From positions 1-9,558 of the forward strand of contig DUKK01000223.1 of the NCBI GenBank assembly GCA_013329355.1: a stretch of DNA of 9,558 bases. The letters are read 5' to 3'. Positions 1-6,587 of this stretch are shown here, one piece after another. Numbering within the stretch: position 1 is the first letter of the stretch; every line of letters begins with the position of its first letter. Source of the stretch: Candidatus Poseidoniaceae archaeon (lineage in GTDB: Archaea; Thermoplasmatota; Poseidoniia; Poseidoniales; Poseidoniaceae). Under the pieces are notes generated by a model. It ran no database searches. It saw only the letters and a program-made list of their open reading frames with translations, and was not told the origin of the DNA. The translations under genes and the position numbers were made by a program.

Positions 1-3000
1 TCGTCCCACTTACCTGATTTGTCGTAGACTGCTAGTTTGACTTTAATGGGTTGAATTGGTGCTTCAGTATTCGGGTTAAAGGTCAGGTTTCTGCCGGCAT
101 AGGATTCGCCATTCTCGTCAATACCATAGCCACCGAATGTGTAGGTCCAAACACCCTGACTCGCTTCATAGTTGATGTAGGTGTTTGAGTTCAGGCTTAT
201 CGGGTCATCCCATGGCTTGTCAAAGGTAACTTCCCACTCGTAACGCTCAATACCAGACCCTTCTAGAGCATCAGGGTCACTTGAATTTCCAGCGTTGAAC
301 TCAATTGGAATTTGACCGCTCTCATCGAGAATTATCTCATACTTTGGATAGTTGTCATTAATCGAACAAGTTCCAACTAAGTTGATGTTGTCAGCGTAGG
401 TATCCTTGATTACGACATAAGCATCAGCGATTGGGTTGAATGCATCCGCATTGGCATCGTTGGTTTCAACGGTTACCTGTAGCATTCTAGAATGTCCGTT
501 ATCATCATGCAACCACAGCGTAACAGTCCACTGCTCTTCTTGCTTACATTGGCCTTGTGTTCCAATTGACTTACAGAAGGTCATAGTCGGTGAGGATTCA
601 GTTTCAAACAACGGTGAGACATAATGGTCAATCTGTCCCGGGGCCATGGTTCCCATGTCCCAGGATGTTGGGCCAGAGATTAGCCAGTCTGTTTGTAGAT
701 CGACTTGAGCATCGGATTGATAGCTGAACGTAATCTCGGCGTTACTCTTCATGTAATGAGTGGCATAGCCTGCACCTAATGCTGGGTCTGGTACTACTCC
801 ATTGATGAGAATATCAGTTCCTTCACGCATTTCACCGAATGGGTTTGGATAATCGTTGACTTGGTAAGCTAGCATGTTCTTTAGCAGAGCAAACTCTGCA
901 CTGTTAGCGTCTTCAGAATTAGTTTCTACATCGATGGTAGAAATTATCATACCGCCGGCACCATAACTGCAGATGCCAAGTAGAACGTCATCAGTGTCGT
1001 CTTTGTCATGGATTATCGATTGGAAGTTTGCAACATTCTGGTTGCCAGAACAAATCTTTGGCACATCGGTTGTAGCCTCGCTGGCAATATCCAAGGCAGA
1101 GGATGCTACCGGACTGAAGCCTTCGAAATTGCTAGGCTTGATACTGTTCATCAATGGATGGAACGGGTCATAAATTTCAATGTCGCCAAACTCAATTTCC
1201 GCACCGTTGGTTTTATCGGTGATTTCCAGGCCAAGCGGTAATCGTGGTTCTAGACTTGTTCCGAGGCCGTAAGTCTGAGTACCATGAGGTGCAAGGTGCG
1301 CTTGAATTGTTCCACCACTACTCATGAAGTTGACTAAGACTTGTTTTCGGTTGACGTTATTAACCGTTTCAGACAGCGTCTTGTAGTAAGCACCGCCGTC
1401 ATCTTTAGCAGTGTTGAAGTCTTGCCAAGGTAGGATTATCTTATCGTAATTAGTAAACCAATTTGTCTTGAAATAGGTGTCCCAGTCATTCATGGTAAAC
1501 TGAGTGTAGGTTTTGCCCATGATGGCCAAGTCTTCGATTATAGTTGATGTACCCGAGGTCTTGTCGGATAGAATTGCGATGTCAACATCTTCAGCGAAAG
1601 TCGCGTGGAAGAATCTGGCATCGCCGGATGGGGTTCCGTCATCTAACTCAGCGTGGTAACTGATGTTGTAAGTGTGGCCGTCTTGATAGCCAGCCCACGG
1701 AGTAAAGGACAAATCTATTCTTTGCCCTGGCACCAATGTTTGTGCTGGTCCAGCATTTGTTGTGTGGGCTAGAGAGTTTGTGGTTTCATCAAAGATATTC
1801 ATGTAGAACAGATAATCACCCTCCAGCACGCCGTTAGTAGCAGAGATATCCCAATTGTGCGTCAATGAGCTATCAATCGGCAGAACACAATTCAATCTGA
1901 CCTCATCTAAACACGCTAGTTTGTTTGGTTGGCTCAATGAAATGTCAACTGACTTAACATCAAAAATGACTCGCTTAATGTTGTTTGCAGTAGATAATTC
2001 TTCAGCACCAAACCAATTAGTTCCAGCGGTTGTGTTATCGAAGACGGTTTCAACCTCAACCATGTAAACACCAGAAATAAAGTCATGATCTGAAATCAAA
2101 TCGGTCGAGGCATCCTCTGCATCAACACCGGTTCTGCTAATTGAGTATGATGCATCTTCAATAAACGTAAATTCCTTGAGAGTTATGTTGTTGACACCAA
2201 CTCCTCTAAATCCGTCGTTGATACCGTTCCGGCCATCATCATCGGAGAAGAAGTCGAAGTTCAGCTGCACCTCAGAGTCCGCTAGGCTCATACATTGTGT
2301 CTCCCAGTCAGTAGAGTCAGTAGAAGTGGTATTCAGCACGTATAGGTGGGTTAAATCAATGCTAGTTGTTTTGACCAATCCGTCAGAATTGAAGAATACG
2401 TTCCAGTTGCCACTCAATCCATCAGTGGTTCGAGGGTCACCAATATACTCAATCTCATCGAAATCAATTGGGTTGGTTGCGTTGACGATACCGTTGCCAT
2501 CTTCATCGATTTGACAAGTACCATCTTCATTATAGTCATTCCACTGACCATAGACGATGGCTGAATAGTCGGTCGCATCTTTCTCAAAGTCAACAGTAAG
2601 CGCAAGGTAATCGCTTGGTTCTATGTTGCCCTGAGAATCGACTTCATAGAACGTGTCGGCGTAATATTCGAATGACATCGATACAAAGTCACCCGACAAT
2701 TCGGTCATATCGACGTCGATTATTGTCATAGTCTCGTTCTCCCATGCATCACCATAACCAAGTGTTCCTGTTTGTGACAAACATGGATGTCCAAACCAAT
2801 AAGCTTCATTGTTGAACACTAAGTCAGATGGACATAGAACTGTGTCATTGTATAGCGTTCCTTTCGGATTGTTACTCTCAGTGTATCGTGTCCCATCGGA
2901 TGCGTTGTCAAATGTTATGATACAATCAGTAGATGGATCTCCACATTGGACAGTTGAAGGATCTGCAGTGAATACCGTTGCTGTAATGTCAAAGTCAACT

Positions 3001-5756
3001 ACGGTGTTACCCCAGTTGTTGGTGGTTGCTGAAATTGGATAGGTTCCTTGAGCATACAGGCCACCAGGTGAGAAAAAGTCAATAGTTTCTAACGCTGGGT
3101 CGAACAGATTAAACGGCGTCACATAACCTATGATTTCATCATTCAATGATTGTTCGTCCCAGCCATTGTTAGACAAGGTGGCTGATATACGATACGTCGT
3201 ATCATTGAGGAAATTTGCCTGCAGATTTGCCACATATTCTTGACCTGGCCCAAGATTATTCAGGTTGATTTGAGTTTGTTGGTTTTGAACATTCGGGAAG
3301 AAAGCGGTGTTTTGCTTAGTGATAGTTAAATTGTCGACTCCAAATCCGTCGTTGCCTGTCCACAACGATTCATTGTCATCGGCAACTGAGCCGTCAAAGC
3401 CAGTTCTAAACCTAAACCTTAGGTCGATGGTTTCGCCAGCCCAGGGGCTCAAATCGAAAGTACCCAAGCCCTCATCGGTGAAATTGTTCCAGCCGTAGAA
3501 AGTATTGAATGCGTATATGCCATAATAGTAGAGACCTTCAGCATAACCACCAACAACATTCTCTTTGTAGGCTCGGTCAAGGTCGAAACCTCCCCACATG
3601 GACATACCTGAGAAACATGCACCTGAGATGTATGCAGAGACTGGACAGTTGATGACCGACCAACCGGTCTCTTCGCTTCCAACCTCAATCATTGCTAAAT
3701 CATCCCATACATCGCCAACAACGAATCCGTTGGTATCTGCACTACCAAGCGCACCGAAGCCAAGATCTTGAAACAATTCAACGCTCATGAAAGCACGGTC
3801 TGAGCCCGTCAAGTCAACGTTTCTCAGGACCATTGCTTCATCCCAGTTCTTACCATAGCCTGTCCATTCTCCGCCAGTACTGTTGGTAACCGTCTCGCCA
3901 GACCACATGAAGTGTGTAGGATTTAGGTAGTTTGCCGAGTAGTCTGCTTGTGATTCATCGGGGTCAGTTCCCGAACCGGAGGAAGGCGTTGTCTGCTCTT
4001 GCCAGTGATGAGTACCCGCTTCAACATAGTCAATGTAGTCCCAGGTGCAGCCGCTGCCGCACACACCCAAGTCCTCAGGAGTGTCCCAATCATTGGAATA
4101 TACAGTTTGGTTAGTTGAGTTTAATTCATCAACAATCTTCAACTCAACATCAAGCGTAGCGCTTTGACCATTGAGTACATCCATGCCTGTATTGGTAATT
4201 GTGACATTTAGTTCTCTCGAACCCTCGCCAACATAGCCAATGTAGCGGTCTACTGGAGAAATCTCTATTCCAGATACTGACAAATCTTTGTTGTCCATCT
4301 CAATCACTGTAATGGTGTCGTATTGGCCGTCCCAGCCGAAATTATCTCTCCAACCACCAAATCGCCAATTCTTGTGGGCTACAACAATATCTGGTGCTGA
4401 ATTGGCCCCTCCAGCCAACTGCCCTACCTCGGCTGTGTGCGGCCTACGGCCAGCAGCATATGATAGTGGGCTCAAATGTCCGCCACTACCGTCAGACAAG
4501 GTAACCTGGATTGAAGTAGGATAGTTAAGGAAGAAGTTAGACGATGTTCCACCAGCTGAGTCAGTTGAATTCTGCTGATAAGCGATTGTTGGGTTGATAA
4601 AATCTGGTTCGGAATCGCCATTCAAGTCCGCAATAGTGATACTCCATGAGATGTAAGGTCCGAAGTAGGCTGTTTGTGGACTTGACCAACTTCCAGACGA
4701 ACTAGATGTAACGTAAGTAACGTTGACAACATTCTCATCATTAAGTGCCAGAACATCAGCCACACCATCCCCGTCGATATCGGCAACATCGAGATCTTGC
4801 GAAGTTACAGTTGCCATATTTATGACGTGCTCAGAAGTACTGGTCGGCGTTGTTGAGAATGTGTAGGTAAGCGGGAATGAGTTAGTTTGGCAGTTGAACT
4901 CAACTACTGACACGTTATCATCATGCCCGGGGTTGGTTACTTGGCCTGTCGCGTAATCCAGACCTTCACTTCGCAGTAGCCACATATCGTTATCAAAGCA
5001 GGTTCCGCCGCCACCAAATCCACCGCCAACTTGTGATTCGCCCCAGTCACCTGCAGCAAAAGCCCGGTAGGTATTCTGTTGAGACGGTCCTAGGTTGGTG
5101 ATGATACCCTGAGTATTAGATGAAATAGGGCCGATGTAGGTAACTACTCTCTGGGTAGTTATATCTGCTTGAAGGTCCAAAATCATCACGTCGTCATTGC
5201 CATCTTGGTTTAGGTCAGATACTTCCAGGTCCCAAGCCCAGAAGTGAGTGAATCGAGCACCAATCGACCATGTCTTCTCGTTACAGCCACCGTTTTCGAT
5301 AATCGTTACGTTACCTGGCTCTCCAGCCGGTGAACCATCATCGTTGGTTTTGAATGGGTTGTTCCGTTGGAAAATTACGATGTCAATCGCACTGTCCCCG
5401 GTAAATTCACCCACTTCGATAAATTGCACGTTGGAAAACTCGTCCCAATCTGCATCTCTGTCCTGATTAGCAGATACCCAAATATCCTGACGCTCGGAGA
5501 AATCCCCGTTGCCATCATTCCACAACACAGTAATAGTGTGTGTTCCATCGGTTGCGACTGCAATATCATTGTGACCATCACAGTTGAAATCCCCGATAGC
5601 AACATCATGGGGGTCACGATTTGTAGTGTAAGTTCTTGCTTGAGAAGCACTTGCTGTTGTTGCTAATGCTGCGGTAGTTGAAAGTACCATCAACATACAA
5701 AGTAAGATACTTCTTGCGCGGGCCTTGAAGAGATTGTCTTGGGAAAACATCATCAT
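1..5756 (-). CDS. Giant secreted multidomain surface protein, N-terminal 1,918 residues (FG-GAP propeller, CARDB-like, jelly-roll, GATase-like and PKD-like modules); 3' end off window
   Basis: The frame is open without a stop from the start codon to the left edge. The N-terminus is a Sec signal peptide: basic KARAR (11-15), hydrophobic core 16-32, likely cleavage after ASA at about residue 37. No canonical lipobox is present. Approximate domains: seven FG-GAP/VCBS-like propeller blades (46-480), with acidic loops at D56, E117, D181, D237, D326, D377 and Q446; CARDB-like Ig domain (488-550); jelly-roll (558-815); two CARDB-like domains (825-932); second jelly-roll (933-1197) with EF-hand-like loops at 1074-1090; Ig-like region (1198-1389); GATase/ThuA-like Rossmann domain (1390-1632); Ig-like region (1633-1814); PKD-like domain (1815 to the edge, motif NAGNSSDPD). 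N-x-S/T sequons and closely spaced Cys pairs are frequent, as in extracellular proteins. Three ATG codons in a row (5756, 5753, 5750) follow a GTG and an in-frame TAA, so the start is certain to within a few codons. By family knowledge such modules serve adhesion or scaffolding; substrate and surface anchor are unknown. Confidence 0.93.
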   Translation of the reverse strand, partial: MMMFSQDNLFKARARSILLCMLMVLSTTAALATTASASQARTYTTNRDPHDVAIGDFNCDGHNDIAVATDGTHTITVLWNDGNGDFSERQDIWVSANQDRDADWDEFSNVQFIEVGEFTGDSAIDIVIFQRNNPFKTNDDGSPAGEPGNVTIIENGGCNEKTWSIGARFTHFWAWDLEVSDLNQDGNDDVMILDLQADITTQRVVTYIGPISSNTQGIITNLGPSQQNTYRAFAAGDWGESQVGGGFGGGGTCFDNDMWLLRSEGLDYATGQVTNPGHDDNVSVVEFNCQTNSFPLTYTFSTTPTSTSEHVINMATVTSQDLDVADIDGDGVADVLALNDENVVNVTYVTSSSSGSWSSPQTAYFGPYISWSITIADLNGDSEPDFINPTIAYQQNSTDSAGGTSSNFFLNYPTSIQVTLSDGSGGHLSPLSYAAGRRPHTAEVGQLAGGANSAPDIVVAHKNWRFGGWRDNFGWDGQYDTITVIEMDNKDLSVSGIEISPVDRYIGYVGEGSRELNVTITNTGMDVLNGQSATLDVELKIVDELNSTNQTVYSNDWDTPEDLGVCGSGCTWDYIDYVEAGTHHWQEQTTPSSGSGTDPDESQADYSANYLNPTHFMWSGETVTNSTGGEWTGYGKNWDEAMVLRNVDLTGSDRAFMSVELFQDLGFGALGSADTNGFVVGDVWDDLAMIEVGSEETGWSVINCPVSAYISGACFSGMSMWGGFDLDRAYKENVVGGYAEGLYYYGIYAFNTFYGWNNFTDEGLGTFDLSPWAGETIDLRFRFRTGFDGSVADDNESLWTGNDGFGVDNLTITKQNTAFFPNVQNQQTQINLNNLGPGQEYVANLQANFLNDTTYRISATLSNNGWDEQSLNDEIIGYVTPFNLFDPALETIDFFSPGGLYAQGTYPISATTNNWGNTVVDFDITATVFTADPSTVQCGDPSTDCIITFDNASDGTRYTESNNPKGTLYNDTVLCPSDLVFNNEAYWFGHPCLSQTGTLGYGDAWENETMTIIDVDMTELSGDFVSMSFEYYADTFYEVDSQGNIEPSDYLALTVDFEKDATDYSAIVYGQWNDYNEDGTCQIDEDGNGIVNATNPIDFDEIEYIGDPRTTDGLSGNWNVFFNSDGLVKTTSIDLTHLYVLNTTSTDSTDWETQCMSLADSEVQLNFDFFSDDDGRNGINDGFRGVGVNNITLKEFTFIEDASYSISRTGVDAEDASTDLISDHDFISGVYMVEVETVFDNTTAGTNWFGAEELSTANNIKRVIFDVKSVDISLSQPNKLACLDEVRLNCVLPIDSSLTHNWDISATNGVLEGDYLFYMNIFDETTNSLAHTTNAGPAQTLVPGQRIDLSFTPWAGYQDGHTYNISYHAELDDGTPSGDARFFHATFAEDVDIAILSDKTSGTSTIIEDLAIMGKTYTQFTMNDWDTYFKTNWFTNYDKIILPWQDFNTAKDDGGAYYKTLSETVNNVNRKQVLVNFMSSGGTIQAHLAPHGTQTYGLGTSLEPRLPLGLEITDKTNGAEIEFGDIEIYDPFHPLMNSIKPSNFEGFSPVASSALDIASEATTDVPKICSGNQNVANFQSIIHDKDDTDDVLLGICSYGAGGMIISTIDVETNSEDANSAEFALLKNMLAYQVNDYPNPFGEMREGTDILINGVVPDPALGAGYATHYMKSNAEITFSYQSDAQVDLQTDWLISGPTSWDMGTMAPGQIDHYVSPLFETESSPTMTFCKSIGTQGQCKQEEQWTVTLWLHDDNGHSRMLQVTVETNDANADAFNPIADAYVVIKDTYADNINLVGTCSINDNYPKYEIILDESGQIPIEFNAGNSSDPDALEGSGIERYEWEVTFDKPWDDPISLNSNTYINYEASQGVWTYTFGGYGIDENGESYAGRNLTFNPNTEAPIQPIKVKLAVYDKSGKWD

Positions 5757-5782
5757 CACTTGTTAACCCACACATACTACCA

Positions 5783-5796
5783 CTTTAATTGCTTTG
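5783..5796 (-). promoter_or_regulatory. Possible archaeal BRE/TATA promoter of the giant secreted protein gene
   Basis: On the minus strand the sequence reads CAAAGCAATTAAAG. The AT-rich core AATTAAAG is centred about 30 nt before the first ATG, and a purine/A-rich CAAAGC lies just upstream where a BRE would be. Archaeal transcription usually starts about 25 nt after the TATA box. That would put the first transcribed base within a few nucleotides of the ATG and give a leaderless message. This fits the absence of a Shine-Dalgarno sequence before the start. The AT-rich core is not a perfect TATA match. Confidence 0.4.
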
Positions 5797-5841
5797 GAAT
5801 GATGTCCCAAAACCAACTTGCGACATGCGTAACAGTAGAGC

Positions 5842-5875
5842 GAAATAGAGAAATAACAATCCGGAGAATCGTTAT
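5842..5875 (-). terminator. Hairpin plus U-rich tract after the winged-helix protein gene
   Basis: Read on the minus strand, ATAACGAT pairs with ATTGTTAT (eight pairs, one of them G-U) around a seven-base loop TCTCCGG, followed directly by TTCTCTATTTC. The first stem base is the last base of the TGA stop codon, so the structure starts exactly where translation ends. Archaeal terminators rely mainly on the U-rich tract; the stem may add RNA 3'-end stability. The stem is AT-rich and weak, so this is a candidate only. Its position between a stop codon and the next probable promoter supports a transcription boundary. Confidence 0.5.
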
Positions 5876-6549
5876 CAAACTTTACCGGCTAACCAACGCG
5901 GTGATGGGCCCCATCCGATAGCATCTCCTCCGTGGACTTTGACCAATTTCCCGGCCGAGAATAAAGATTCTAACCAGACTTCAAGCGTGGTCCCTTCACG
6001 ATTACCGAGTTTTTTACTCGCAATCTCTTCAATATCACCGGTCTTCAGCGCCGTAAAACCGTAGTCACGGACCACTATATTCATCAATTCTCGGAGCCAT
6101 GCTTCAGCCATTGGATCTATACTCATAGTACCCTGCACTGGCAACGGTTCGTCGAGTTCACTGAAAATCTCCATCAATTCTATTGGATCGGGTTTGGTTA
6201 GATTATCAAGTCCTAAGGCTCGCAATTCACTGTTTAAGTCCAACTCTCCAATCGGTCTTCTGACTACTGGAATGCGAGAAGGGTCCGGTTCTGGGCCCAT
6301 ATCTAGCGGCTTTTCACCAATCGGTTGATCATCGATTACAATGTCCACATTACCCTTGGTTTTGGTGGTGATGCCTGATGTGTTTGTCGCTTTTGCTTCT
6401 TGGCCAATAGGCATCATCCAGCCGACACCCTCTAGCCCAAGTTCGGCAACTTTGTTGCGCACCCAAACCGCGTCACCACGTAACAGGACCTCAGTATCAC
6501 TTTCATCTGAGCGAAATCGATACTGAACAAATCCCTTAAGTTCCGCCAT
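5875..6549 (-). CDS. Uncharacterised 224-residue protein with probable C-terminal winged-helix domain
   Basis: I do not recognise this family. Three parts can be seen. Residues 1-50 form a compact alpha/beta-looking domain (KGFVQYRFR, then LLRGDAVWVRNKVAELGL, ending in GWMMPIG). Residues 51-140 are a Pro/Asp/Glu-rich, probably flexible linker. Residues 145-222 resemble a winged helix: helix DPMAEAWLRELMNIVV, helices around KTGDIEEIASKKLG and TLEVWLESLFSAG, then a beta-like wing KLVKVHGGDAIGWGP. The motif PIG(Q/E) occurs three times, at residues 47, 76 and 99. There is no signal peptide or membrane segment, so it is probably cytoplasmic. The ATG at 6549 has a well-spaced GAGGA ribosome-binding site, and the gene starts 38 bp after the aconitase stop, which suggests co-transcription. 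Its role is unknown; DNA binding, or a scaffold using the winged helix for protein contacts, are both possible. Confidence 0.85.
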   Translation of the reverse strand: MAELKGFVQYRFRSDESDTEVLLRGDAVWVRNKVAELGLEGVGWMMPIGQEAKATNTSGITTKTKGNVDIVIDDQPIGEKPLDMGPEPDPSRIPVVRRPIGELDLNSELRALGLDNLTKPDPIELMEIFSELDEPLPVQGTMSIDPMAEAWLRELMNIVVRDYGFTALKTGDIEEIASKKLGNREGTTLEVWLESLFSAGKLVKVHGGDAIGWGPSPRWLAGKV

Positions 6550-6555
6550 ATGAAA

Positions 6556-6560
6556 TCCTC
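6556..6560 (-). promoter_or_regulatory. Ribosome-binding site of the winged-helix protein gene
   Basis: On the minus strand GAGGA lies six bases before the ATG, complementary to the CCUCC end of 16S rRNA. It is the only clear Shine-Dalgarno sequence seen before a start codon in this window. This fits translation from within a longer message shared with the aconitase gene. Confidence 0.7.
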
Positions 6561-6587
6561 AAACTAACTTGTCTTCAAGATGACGCT

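Noticed and set aside
2414..5650. Short minus-strand frames inside the giant gene (2414-2605, 3449-3688, 5375-5650)
   Set aside because: They are out of frame with the giant protein and their translations look like frame-shifted Asp/Asn-rich coding sequence.
436..5666. Many short plus-strand frames of 60-112 codons across the left half, such as 2176-2514 and 5367-5666
   Set aside because: They lie opposite the continuous long minus-strand frame, which has clear domains, and their translations show no recognisable motifs or conserved folds.
5696..5711. Possible lipoprotein lipobox around SILLC in the signal peptide of the giant protein
   Set aside because: The residues before Cys20 do not match the L-(A/S)-(G/A)-C pattern and the hydrophobic core continues past the Cys, so ordinary signal peptidase cleavage after ASA fits better.
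5739..5921. Plus-strand frame of 60 codons beginning MGKHHHHLL
   Set aside because: The His run is only the reverse reading of the start-codon cluster of the giant gene; the rest covers the intergenic gap and the end of the winged-helix gene.
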